Positions 1-9,659 of a stretch of 64,000 nt of DNA are shown here, one piece after another. The notes beneath the pieces were generated by a model that was not told where the DNA came from, did no database searches, and saw nothing but the letters and a program-made list of their open reading frames with translations. The stretch is from assembly GCA_028583415.1 (NCBI GenBank), contig CM053269.1:76313567-76377566 (forward strand), in the 5' to 3' direction. This DNA comes from Protea cynaroides (taxonomy: Eukaryota; Streptophyta; Magnoliopsida; Proteales; Proteaceae). Position 1 is the first letter of the stretch, and each line of letters begins with the position of its first letter. The position numbers and the translations under genes are program-made.

Positions 1-1661
1 CCCAATCATGAACATTATATAACAAAGGTTACGTTTATTGCTATATAGTGCCATACCAACACGTAAGCCCCTGTTGGCGAGGGCTGCAAACTGGGCTCGC
101 AACTAACCAATCCTAATGCCAAATAGTGTATCCAAGGCCTCACCCCAGCATTCCTCAGAACATCCATAGAGATAGAGCTAAGGCCCCCCGGTAGAGTATA
201 GGACTCAAGGACCGAGACCACCTCCCCTGATACTCTACGACATAATAGTTTCGCTAAGGTAATGGCGATACGACGATGCCAATGCACAAGACTTGAGTTA
301 GAGATAGAGCTAAAGTGTTGAGACCCGTCAAAGATTACGTTTATTGACGTCCTCATCACACCTCCCCTGATACTCGCTCACATCAAGCACATCAACCACA
401 CACATACAAGCACATGCCTATTCCTATCATCATCATCATCATCATGTTATAAACAATAAAGTAAATATGCATGAACAAATAATAGAAATATTGGATGGCA
501 TGCTGTATGCACATTACAAACATATTCGCATAGGATCAAGCATAGCATAGGACTCAAGAAATAGAAAACAGTTTCTTATTAACCAATATAGTTTGGTGTT
601 AAGGTTCCTCACCTTAGCTTGCTAATAGATATTTTCCAAGCTTTAGAATCACCTCTACAGTGTTATTATAATGCTAGCAAACCTAACAAAGTCGATAGAA
701 TTTAATTAGAATTAATTTCCAATTTAAAAACCATGCTGTTAATTGAGGGTCGATCAGAGGGTCGATGCTCAGAATGCATAGGATCGATGGGTCTATCGAC
801 CCTGTCCTCTGTCTGAACTTCTCGAATGCTGAGGGTCGATGGTCAGGGTGCATAGGGTCGATGGGTCTATCGACCCTGTGTGCGACCCTCTGTGCAATCA
901 GGTCCAATTTCTAGTTTTTAGTTCATTCTTCATGTTTGGGGTCCTATGGCTTGCTTCCACATTCCATTAAACATTCATTCCATGGTCTGAAACCATGATT
1001 CATCCTCCTAGATGGCTTTCATGCATTATCCTAGGTTTTTCCATGACAACCTAACCATGGATGGATGGTTTGGGTTTCTCCGAAATCCTACACTTAACTA
1101 TATCTAATCTAAGGTCTATAGAAACTCATGGAATTAGTATCCATACCTGAGAAGATTACTTTCCTCTGGAAATTCTTCTCCTTTTTGCTAAGTCTTCTTC
1201 CTTGCCTCTTTTCTTCCTCTTTTCCTTCTTCTCTCTTTCTCTCAATTCAATTAGGGTTGTGAAAGGAGTGAAAGTGGCTTAGGGACGTCCTTTAAATAAA
1301 GTAGGAATGTCCTATAATAGTCCCATTGAGATTTGGAAAGAATCCCAATCGAAAATTAGGAAATTTCTTAATTTCAGACTCGGCAGTAAGTGAGGGTCAA
1401 TTAGAGGGTCGATGATCCCGTCGACCCTGTGGTCTGACACTGTCCGACCCTCTGTCCATTTTTCAGGGTCTGAGTTTCTAATTTGAGAGGGTCGACCCTG
1501 TTTAGCTGGGTATGCGACCCTTGCCCTATTTTAAGTATTTTTGGATCGATTTGATACCTGGAATCTCGTTCTCCTTCACGCCCTTGGTCCATTGACTCGA
1601 CCATGATGGGTAAACCTGGTTCAAGGTGGTAAGACCGGGTTAGTTTGACACGGGTCTTACA
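1..1661 (-). mobile_element. LTR A: partial long LTR of a gypsy element
   Basis: Read on the minus strand this LTR begins at 1661 with TGTAAGACCCG, the same start as the other long LTRs here, and runs off the left edge. It shares the gagatagagctaa / cctcccctgat modules (120-370) with LTRs B, E and F. Its short-motif arrays (about 746-886 and 1391-1513) are of the GGGTCGA/TCGACCC type instead of ACCGGT. It abuts LTR B at exactly the point where B loses its last ~140 bases. The simplest reading is that element A inserted into B's 3' LTR; the rest of A and the missing end of B should lie to the left. Confidence 0.8.
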
Positions 1662-3850
1662 GCGGAAGTCTTTAAATAAATGAACTAAGAATCTATTGAT
1701 AATTTTAAATAAGATATCCAATTATTCAAATCCAAACATATAATATAATATCCTTACATCCATTTAGTCCAACGGAAAATAACTGAAATAAATAAATAAA
1801 GTCAAATCAAAGGTACACGTAGAAAAGGCACTCGCATGAAGCGTCATGCTCGTCCTCCTCTCGCCGGTCCCAACGCCGCAACACCACCATACACTGGAGC
1901 ATTCATATAGTCGTCAACAGTGTAACCGACATCAACATCTAAAAATAATGTGTACACAAAGGGTGAGCTCACAACTCAGCTCAGTAAGACAATCAGATAG
2001 TTTCACAATATTATGCATGAGTAACAATCAATTTTATGCTGTGGTCCGGTTTTAAGTTTGCAATGTGCTATAGAAAGGTTTGGTGGCCCCCGTACCTCTA
2101 TACACGAGTGTGTGGCACCTCATGGATCACACCCCCATTGGCCCACATGCACCCATCATGGAATAGAGATAGAGCTAAGATACCCCCGTACCTCCCCTGA
2201 TGCTCTACCCATACCAGTACCTAAGCCCCTACTGGCCAGGGCTCGCAAACTGGGCTCGCAACTAACCAATCCTATATGTCATCAATGTACGCTCTATCCT
2301 AGCACAGCCGTCTACGGCATAGAGATAGAGCTAAGGCATTCCCACACCTCCCCTGATGCCCTATCCGCAACTAACCCACTAGGATAGAAACAATATGTAG
2401 GTAGACCCTATTCCAACATAACTCCCTACGGCATAGAGATAGAGCTAAAGCATCGTAGACAAGCCAGCGTTGACTCGGAGACCACAGTGCCACATAACCA
2501 TGGTCAGGCCAACATCAATATCGGAGACCACCGTACCACGACCTTCCCCTGATGCCCCACCCGTACCAAGCATGTTAGGATAGAATACTACAAAAGTTGC
2601 TAGTGTGAGGAGCGATCCCAGGCCCATGCCCTACTCCACACACTAACGAAAACAATCACATGCTTAACAATCACATCCTAACAATGCATGAACAGTAATA
2701 ATAACTGAAATTAAAAGATGACATGTGAATATGTACAAACACCACATCATATATAATCAGGTGATTAACATCGAATTACTGTCCATTAATTATTAGGTTT
2801 AGGTCAGATTCCCTTACCTGACGCTCGTTTGATAGCTTGCTCCACGTCGCAAGACCCAAACGGAAAGTCACAAAGTCCTACATAATATTAGGGTTTCATT
2901 AGAATAGTTTTTCTTAGGGTTTCATGTTGGTCGGAAACCAACAAAGTTACAAAATACTCTCACAGAGCTGACCGGTGGCATGTACCGGTCACAGCTCTGT
3001 GGGGAAGACTGGCGACCGGTATGGTCAGCCGGTCCCCACAGACTAGCCTCTCGGAAGATACCGGTGGCAACATTCCGGCCACACTGTGTGCAACCGGTAA
3101 AGTCGACCGGTATGTCTCCGGAAGACCATACTTGGGTTTTTCGACTGCCGTCGATCATCCTCCATGGATTTCCAGGGTTTCACCTATCCATTCTAAGTCT
3201 AATCTTGGAGTTAGAGTTATCCCCAACTCATTCAAGTTTCGTTTCGATGAATATCATCTCGGAACTCGAATCTAGGGTTTGACGGCAACCTAGGTTTTAA
3301 TATCCAATTTACGGTTTTAGATCAATACCTACTTTGCATGGTATTGATCCACCCACACAACTATCCTAAAGTCATAGGGTAAGAAGAACGATTAAAACAC
3401 TTACTCTTGACTGGCGTAGAGTGAGCTTCGTCGAACGACAATGGCGGCACCTCCTTCTTCTTCCTAGCTCCTTCTCCTTTCCAACCTCTTTCTCTTCTCT
3501 AGAGTTTGTGAGAGACAATGGAAAGGATTTGAGGAGGTTTAATGGTGTATTTATAGGCTAAAATTAGGGTTTAGTAACCCTATTAGGATTAGGAAAGTCT
3601 TAGGATTTGAAATCAGGAAAGTGGGACCCTCAGAAGTCAATTTTCGGATTTCCACATTCAGCTGCGCAGAGCTGACCGGTCGACTGGTACCATCGACCGG
3701 TCAACATAAAATGATAACTAATTGACCGTCTTTGATCCGATTTCATACATGTTTGTCATCCGCTCGTCCCGTCTGCCCGGTGATGATCGGAAGACCTGTT
3801 ACGACACAAAACCAAGGTTTATACCGGGTTTACGGAGTGCGGGTCTTACA
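1662..3850 (-). repeat. 3' LTR of element B, missing its last ~140 bases
   Basis: It matches 11371-13576 nearly base for base. On the minus strand it starts TGTAAGACCCG at 3850, directly after the polypurine tract. The terminal stretch that in the 5' LTR ends ...GGGGTGTGACA (11231-11370) is absent because LTR A begins at 1661. It carries ACCGGT arrays at about 2968-3118 and 3674-3710, and the repeated gagatagagctaa modules at about 2160-2460. Confidence 0.92.
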
Positions 3851-3864
3851 ACTCCCCCACCCTT
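3851..3864 (-). promoter_or_regulatory. Polypurine tract of element B, with a duplicate at 3905-3918
   Basis: The minus strand reads AAGGGTGGGGGAGT directly before the LTR start TGTAAGACC, as expected for the primer of plus-strand DNA synthesis. The tract and its flank are repeated 54 bases away (3905-3918), so the element has a tandem double polypurine tract. The inner copy overlaps the end of the pol frame. Confidence 0.85.
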
Positions 3865-3916
3865 AAAAGAAATTTCGTCCCGAAATTTGCATGTAGGTTT
3901 CACAACTCCCCCACCC

Positions 3917-4420
3917 TTAAAAGAAATTTTGGCCCCGAAATTTGAACATACCTTGATCGTCGAAAAGGTTAGGGTACTCCTTCCTCATCGCGCCCTCTTC
4001 TTCCCAAGTAATTTCTTCGACATTTTGGCTTTTCCAATGCACCTTCACATAATGGATATCTTTGGTTCGAAGTTGATGTACCTTTCGACTTGAGAGCATC
4101 ACAGGCACCACTTCGAAAGTTAAGTCTTCAGTCAAGTCTGGGGGGTCAGCAGTCAAGATGTGCGATGGATCTCTGATATACTTCTTCAGTAATGATACAT
4201 GGAACATGTTATGAACGCTTAACATAGATGGTGGTAGAGCCAATTGATATGCTACATTACCACGTCGGTTCAATATCTCATATGGTCCCACATACCTGGG
4301 GCATAGCTTCCCCTTCTTACCAAACCATTTCAGACCTCGCACCGGTGATACCTTCAAGAATACCTTGTCACCCACTGCAAACTCCAGATCTCGACGTCGA
4401 TTATCCACATAGTGCTTCTG
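3917..4420 (-). pseudogene. pol C-terminus: integrase tail and chromodomain
   Basis: An open frame of 163 codons ends at 3917. Its first half has the integrase C-terminal SH3-like fold signature (residues about 9-65: DLEFAVGDKVFLKVSPVRG, then GPYEIL and LPPSMLSVHNMFHVSLL). The second half has the chromodomain aromatics and WEEE motif (DIHYVKVHWKSQ...ITWEEE). In chromoviruses this domain guides integration to particular chromatin. A TGA at 4421-4423 separates it from the upstream integrase in the same frame, so it would only be made by readthrough. Confidence 0.9.
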
Positions 4421-5541
4421 TCAAACTTGAGCTGTCTTTACTCTCTCTTTGATCTGATCAATCACTTGGCAAGTTTCTTCAACAAACTCCGGTCCTACAA
4501 TTCTTCTTTCTCCCACCTCGTTCCATAACAGAGGTGTACGATACTTCTTCCCATAGAGTGCTTCATATGGGGTCATCTGAATTGTAGCCTGATAACTGTT
4601 GTTATAAGCAAACTCGATAAGTGATAGTTTCTCATCCCAAGCTCCCTTGAAATCTATTGCACAAGCTCGGAGCATATCTTCTAAAATTTGAATAGTTCAT
4701 TCTGACTGTCCGTCCGTCTGAGGGTGAAAAGCTGTACTGAACTTCAACTTCGTTCCCATATCTTTCTGTAATCCTTCCCAGAACTTTGATGTAAAACGGG
4801 GAATCTGTCAGATACTATACTCTCTGGAATGCCATGAAGTCTGACTATATTATCCACATATAACTTGGCTAGTTTCTCCATGGTATACTGAGGTCTGACC
4901 GCAATAAATCGAGCTGTCTTGGTGAGTCGGTCGACTATAACCCAAACTGCATCCACTGACCTTGGTGTCAAAGGTAGGCCAGTGACAAAATCCATGGTAA
5001 TGCAATCCCACTTCCATGCAGGTTCCAGTAATGGCTGTAGGAAACCTGCGGGTCTCTGCCTTTCCGCTTTAACTTGTTGACAATTCAGACACTGGAACAC
5101 GAAACGAGCTATATCTGCTTTCATACCCCTCCACCAATATAGTCTTCTTAAATCATGGTACATTTTGGTACTTCCTGGATGTACCGAATATGGAGTGTAA
5201 TGAACTTTAGTCATAACTCGATCTCTGATATTGCAGTCTTCACTCTCAGGTATGCATAACCGTCCACGATACCTGAGTACCTTGTCTGAATCCAAGGTAA
5301 AGTCAGGATTGCCCGTATCCTTCTCTAAGTCTTCTTGCACTGTCTTGAGATATGGATCCTATAGGATTTCTACCTTGACTTCATCAACTAGATCCGGTGA
5401 GATCTTCAAAGATGCGAACATCATGGTGAACTTATGAATTAAGCCTTGCTCAACTGGATCTTCTGCAGTCTCTATAATATACTCTTCATCACCTTCGATT
5501 GAACTTGAGGTTGCGGCACATAATGCAGCATTTGTACTTGG
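4421..5541 (-). pseudogene. pol integrase core, broken by two TGA, one TAG and a frameshift
   Basis: This part encodes the HHCC zinc-binding region (HPGSTKMYHDLRRLYWW, then CLNCQQVK), the DDE core starting at ITMDFVTGLP, and the GIPESIVSD segment with the second catalytic Asp. A one-base deletion near 4795-4805 shifts the frame just after that Asp. The match resumes in the other frame (HPQTDGQSE) and stops at TGA 4697-4699. Two more breaks are a TGA at 5542-5544, ending the RT frame, and a TAG at 5359-5361. The terminal segment 4424-4675 (LRACAIDFKGAWDE...SYQATIQMTPYEALYG) is typical integrase. Confidence 0.9.
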
Positions 5542-7407
5542 TCATGCCTCAGGTTTCGATGCCCACTTTTTGCTTAAGGCGTCAGCCACCACATTTGCTT
5601 TACCCGGATGGTACTGGATGTCACAATCATAATCTTTCAACAATTCCAACCATCTCCTCTGTCTCATATTCAGATCCTTCTGAGTGAAAAGATAAGTTAA
5701 GCTCTTGTGATCTGACTTGATCTGAAACTTCTCACCGTACAAGTAGTGTCTCCAAGTCTTGATTGCATGTATAACCGCTGGTAGCTCCAAATCATGCGTA
5801 GGATAGTTCTTCGCATGCTCCTTTAACTGTCTTGATGCATAAGCAATCACCTGTTCTCCTTGCATCAATGCACACCCAATACCCAACCCTGAAGCATCCG
5901 TATATAAGGTAAACGGTACGCTTGGTTTTGGGATGGTCAAGATAGGTGCAGAGACTAGTCTTGACTTCAAAGTCTGAAAGAATTTCTCACACTCATCTGT
6001 CCATATGAATTTCTCTCCCTTCTTGGTCAATCTGGTGAGTGGAACAGCGATCCTAGAGTAATCTTCTACGAATCTTCTATAATAACCAACCAACCCAAGG
6101 AAACTACGAATCTCCGCAACAGATTTTGGTGCTTCCCATCCTACTATAGCAGCTATCTTACTTGGATCAACCTTGATACCGTCTTCAGATACAACATGGC
6201 CCAAGAAAGCCACTTCCTTCAGCCAAAACTCACACTTCTTGAACTTAGCATAAAGCTTTTCTTGTCTCAGCCGTTGTAGGGCTACCCTCAAATGTGTTGT
6301 ATGAGTCTCCATGTCCTTAGAGTAGATCAATATGTCATCGATGAATACGATGATCGAAGTGTCCAACATATCATGAAACACTCGGTTCATCAGTTCCATG
6401 AACGACGCTGGAGCATTGGTCAACCCGAAAGACATAACTAGAAACTCATAATGTCCATACCTCGTCCTGAATGCAGTCTTCGGAATATCTCTGGCCTTGA
6501 TCTTCAGTTGGTGATACCCCGATCGGAGATCAATCTTCGAGAAAACCTTTGCACCCTGCAATAGATCGAACAGATCGTCGATTCTAGGCAAAGGATACCG
6601 ATTCTTGATAGTCAACTTGTTCAGTTCACGGTAGTCAATGCATAGCCTTACACTTCCGTCCTTCTTCTTGAAAAATAATACCGGTGCCCCCCAAGGTGAT
6701 ATGTTAGGTCGTATGAAGCCCTTATCTAACAATTCTTGTAATTGGGTCTTCAACTCCTTTAACTCTGTAGGGGCCATCCTGTATGGTGCTTTGGACACCG
6801 GCGCCGAACCTGACATAAGGTCTATTACAAACTCTGTAGCCCTGTCCGACGGTAAACCTGGAAGCTCCTCTGGAATTACATCTGGGAACTCTCGAACCAC
6901 ATCTATATCTTCCATCTTGTGTGACTCCGCCGTGATGTCGACTACAGATACTAGATACCTCACTCCCCCTTTCTTTAAGCATCTCTTAGCTTTTAGGGTG
7001 GAGAGAATCAGCTTCCGCTTCCTAGATAGCTTGATCCCAGTGAAGCTATACTCCCTTCCCTTTTTGTCAGTAAGCACAAGCTTCCTTTCACCACATAATA
7101 GGACGGCTGAATGATGGCCTAGCCAATCCATTCCCAAGATGACATCAAAGTCTGCCATCTCGAGTAGTACTAAGCTTGCTTCTAAGTCTCGGCCCTCAAT
7201 ACATACAGTACATGGTCCATAATATTCGGTCAAAGCCACTTCGACTCCTAGTGGAGAGCGAACTATCAAGCTTGGGTTCAAGTGCTTGATTGGTAACTCC
7301 ATTCGCTTCCCAAAAGAAATCGAAACAAAGGAGTACGTGGCCCCAGAGTCAAATAGTACTCTGGCAGGTATGCCAACTACATTTACAATTCCTGGAATTT
7401 TCATCAT
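5542..7407 (-). CDS. pol: aspartic protease, reverse transcriptase and RNase H
   Basis: This is an uninterrupted 621-codon frame. The protease has the catalytic DSG at residues 20-22 (FDSGATYSF). The RT runs from about 205 to 400, with KIDLRSGYHQ at 291-300 and the catalytic FIDD at 355-358. RNase H follows, with TDAS at 503-506, the DLEL glutamate near 541, SDHKSL near 565 and the closing DALSK near 610. Together these copy the element's RNA into DNA and remove the RNA strand. The enzymatic residues all look intact, so this is the best-preserved part of element B. In chromoviruses gag and pol form one polyprotein; here it is cut off from gag (see 7410-7510) and from integrase by a TGA. Confidence 0.95.
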   Translation of the reverse strand: MMKIPGIVNVVGIPARVLFDSGATYSFVSISFGKRMELPIKHLNPSLIVRSPLGVEVALTEYYGPCTVCIEGRDLEASLVLLEMADFDVILGMDWLGHHSAVLLCGERKLVLTDKKGREYSFTGIKLSRKRKLILSTLKAKRCLKKGGVRYLVSVVDITAESHKMEDIDVVREFPDVIPEELPGLPSDRATEFVIDLMSGSAPVSKAPYRMAPTELKELKTQLQELLDKGFIRPNISPWGAPVLFFKKKDGSVRLCIDYRELNKLTIKNRYPLPRIDDLFDLLQGAKVFSKIDLRSGYHQLKIKARDIPKTAFRTRYGHYEFLVMSFGLTNAPASFMELMNRVFHDMLDTSIIVFIDDILIYSKDMETHTTHLRVALQRLRQEKLYAKFKKCEFWLKEVAFLGHVVSEDGIKVDPSKIAAIVGWEAPKSVAEIRSFLGLVGYYRRFVEDYSRIAVPLTRLTKKGEKFIWTDECEKFFQTLKSRLVSAPILTIPKPSVPFTLYTDASGLGIGCALMQGEQVIAYASRQLKEHAKNYPTHDLELPAVIHAIKTWRHYLYGEKFQIKSDHKSLTYLFTQKDLNMRQRRWLELLKDYDCDIQYHPGKANVVADALSKKWASKPEA

Positions 7408-7409
7408 CC

Positions 7410-7510
7410 CTTAGTTCTACATGCGCATACACACAATGAAATTAGTAAGCCAAATAGTAAGGGATAGAGTCATACCAGTGACCACATCAGGTGATGCAGT
7501 TCTTCAGTGG
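7410..7510 (-). other. gag-protease junction: frameshift, stop and possible 66-base intron
   Basis: gag ends with TGA at 7470-7472 and the protease frame opens at 7407 in another frame. A one-base shift near 7505-7512 would carry the gag frame into a segment reading PDVVTG. From there a GT (7475) to AG (7410) stretch of 66 bases, with a CTAAT branch-like motif, would join in frame to the protease start. The alternative is that the region has simply decayed. An intron this short is at the lower limit for plants, so I rate splicing as uncertain. Confidence 0.4.
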
Positions 7511-8753
7511 TGACCACATAAACTTTTCCTTGCTGGGGAGGTTGCTTCCTAGGTAGAGTGCAGGTCCTTGCAATATGACCCACTTGCTGACAGTTGAAAC
7601 ATTTGATATTCGGGTTGAATCTGGCATTCTGTGGCACAGGTGGTGCCGTATTGTTTCTAGCAGGTACTGTAGCAGTCTGAGCCCTGTATGGGCGGAAGGG
7701 TCTATTGTTACCGCCACCCGAACTCTCAATAGCGGGTCTCTTCACTCCCCTGTTCTGAGCGAAGAAGCTATCCCTCTGACTGGACTCTATCACCCTCGCA
7801 ACCTGCACAGCCTCATTATAGATTTTCTTGTCCAGACCCAATATGTGCTCTCTGATGCTTCCACGTAGTCCCATGGTGAACCTACGTGTCTTGGTCTCTT
7901 CCTCTTGCATACTTGCTGGTGCGAAGAAAAATAACTCCTCGTACCTCTGCTGATAAGCATCCACAGTCGATTGAGACTGCTGCAGATTAAGGAACTCCTT
8001 CTCCATCTGATCTCTGAAACTCTTCGGAAAGTATTTATCGAAGAAGGCAACTTTGAACACTTCCCAATCCACCTGTGTATGCTTCGTCTCTAGATATGCC
8101 CGTGTAGAATTCCACCAAGCATTCGCATCTTCCTTTAGCATATGAGTGGCAAACAGGACCTTTTCATCCTCTGTACATGTCATCAGTCGGAAGTTTTTCT
8201 CCATCTCTGCAACCCACTGTGCTGGCCACAAAGGTTTCCCTGTCTTACCTGTGAATGATGAAGGCTTCAACTTTAAGAATCTGTCCACCGCCCTGCTCAG
8301 ATCGTGTTGTCCCTGTGTGTTCATTCCGTATCATGGTGGTGGATACGGATAGGCTCCCGAGTACGCAGAAGGCAACGAAAACTGATGCGGTGGTGGTACA
8401 TTCTGTGCTTGGCCCATCGGCCTTGGGCTACCCTACATCGGCTGTGAAGTATTTTTCTCTCCAAACTCAGGCGTACCTTTAGTGGGGACAGAACCCGGTG
8501 GCCTGAGCATCTTCAGTATCTCGCTCAGGAACTCTTTCTGCTGAGTTTGCATCTGATAGACCAAGTTTGTAACAATGGTCTCCGAATTCCGGTGAGGTGG
8601 GCCAGGTAAATTTGTCGGTACCTCTGGAACCTGTTCCTCCTCAACTTCCAGGCTTGGCTCTCTAACATGGCCTTGTTCAACCTGTTCTTCTTCCTCGAGG
8701 CGCATCCTGGCCTGGTGACGCTTCCTACCCCTACGACCGTTTCCGCCCACCAT
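7470..8753 (-). pseudogene. gag capsid/nucleocapsid, with two in-frame stops
   Basis: The ATG at 8751-8753 opens a frame with an acidic N-terminus. The frame is interrupted by TAG at about 8433 and TGA at about 8326, and continues in the same frame as a 284-codon segment. That segment contains the retrotransposon gag domain (WVAEMEKNF near residues 38-46, WWNSTRAYL near 70, FDKYFPKSFRDQMEKEFLNL near 93) and a CCHC zinc knuckle (CFNCQQVGHIARTC). Gag forms the particle that packages the element RNA. Upstream on the same strand there is a good 3' splice signal (branch-like ACTAAC, then TCTTCTTCTCAG at 8775), so gag may be made from a spliced transcript. Confidence 0.9.
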
Positions 8754-8920
8754 CTCAGACTATTCTGTTTGAATCTGAGAAGAAGACATAACACATGAGA
8801 ATGAAGCAATAGTGGTGTTAGTCTTGAACAATATAAGGCGAAACAGTCGCAAAAATGAATACTTACATTTACAAAATTTTAAAATTTTTTTGAGATTTTT
8901 TTTCTGGCTAATCAGGTGCT
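8754..8920 (-). promoter_or_regulatory. gag leader with a possible 3' splice site at 8775
   Basis: On the minus strand an ACTAAC branch-like motif (around 8818-8824) is followed by a pyrimidine run and CAG at 8775-8777, about 20 bases before the gag ATG. If used with a donor near the 5' LTR, the intron would remove the whole antisense gene from gag mRNA. The donor was not identified. Confidence 0.35.
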
Positions 8921-9062
8921 GACCGGTCGATACATACCGGTCGACACCCTGTAGCCAGAGCTGCGACCGGTATAGTCAACCGGTCATAATGGAATTTCTG
9001 ACCGAGACATAGCGGTCGCAGCCCCTTTGGGGTACCGGTCGACCGGTATGTCGACCGGTATG
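8921..9062 (+). promoter_or_regulatory. Internal ACCGGT palindrome array upstream of the antisense gene
   Basis: I count seven exact ACCGGT hexamers here, often as GACCGGTCGA or CGACCGGTATG. The same words form the arrays in the LTRs of this element. The array ends about 12 bases before a TATA-like TTTAAAAA (9075-9082) that precedes the antisense gene, which places it in promoter-proximal position for that gene. Confidence 0.8.
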
Positions 9063-9074
9063 CCCAGAAAGGGC

Positions 9075-9083
9075 TTTAAAAAT
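9075..9083 (+). promoter_or_regulatory. TATA-like box of the antisense gene
   Basis: TTTAAAAAT lies between the ACCGGT array (ends 9062) and a pyrimidine-rich leader. The leader leads to a good 5' splice site CAG/GTAGGT at 9226. Position and order fit a plant core promoter; this is inferred from sequence only. Confidence 0.45.
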
Positions 9084-9225
9084 CGTGAAAAGTGAGATTT
9101 TTCTCACTTTTCTTTCTTTCCTCTCCTCCGGTGGCGATTCTACTCTGGACTCCGAGTTGCTACAGTCCGACCGGTGACCTTAGAAGCCGATTCCTTCCGT
9201 TCAAAGTGTAGAGCATCGTCTCCAG

Positions 9226-9653
9226 GTAGGTCTCTTCCCTCTCACTCATGTTTTTACAAATTTTCCATATCGTCTTTATGTAAAAATTTAGGTTTTTCTT
9301 TGATTGAGATGTTCCAACCGTAGGAACTCTTTTCCTTCGGCTTGGAAAGGGTTTAGGGACCCCCAAGAGCAAAAGCCCTCAACCAATTTGAGGTTTCACC
9401 GAACGGTTTTGATAAAAATCAAAATTTTACACTTTTTGACCTAGGTTTTTGAATTTTCTTGACTTTTCTTAAATTCTTGAAATTTCTTGTTGTAAATGCT
9501 TGTGATTGATCTGTTGAAGAGTGTGGGGGTTACGTAAGTCCTCCTCCCCATGTTTTTGGGTGAGTTTGAGGCTTTTTCCCAATTTACTGTCGTTATGCTG
9601 CCGAAATTTTGACAATTTCTAACGTTTTCATCTTGTTTTTCCTTGTTTTGCAG
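9226..9653 (+). other. Probable 5'-UTR intron of the antisense gene
   Basis: The donor CAG/GTAGGT at 9226 matches the plant consensus closely. The acceptor TTTTCCTTGTTTTGCAG ends at 9653, six bases before the ATG at 9660. The 428-base interval is T-rich, as plant introns are. A leader intron placed this close to the start codon supports a real plus-strand gene. Confidence 0.65.
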
Positions 9654-9659
9654 TTTAAA

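Noticed and set aside
2058..2387. 109-codon frame in the LTR as a normal gene
   Set aside because: It starts at TTG, lies wholly within the LTR repeat, and is not kept in LTR E. The silent-difference pattern is reported as a finding only.
6638..7114. 158-codon ORF opposite to pol
   Set aside because: It is the shadow of the protease/RT frame, with no independent signal.
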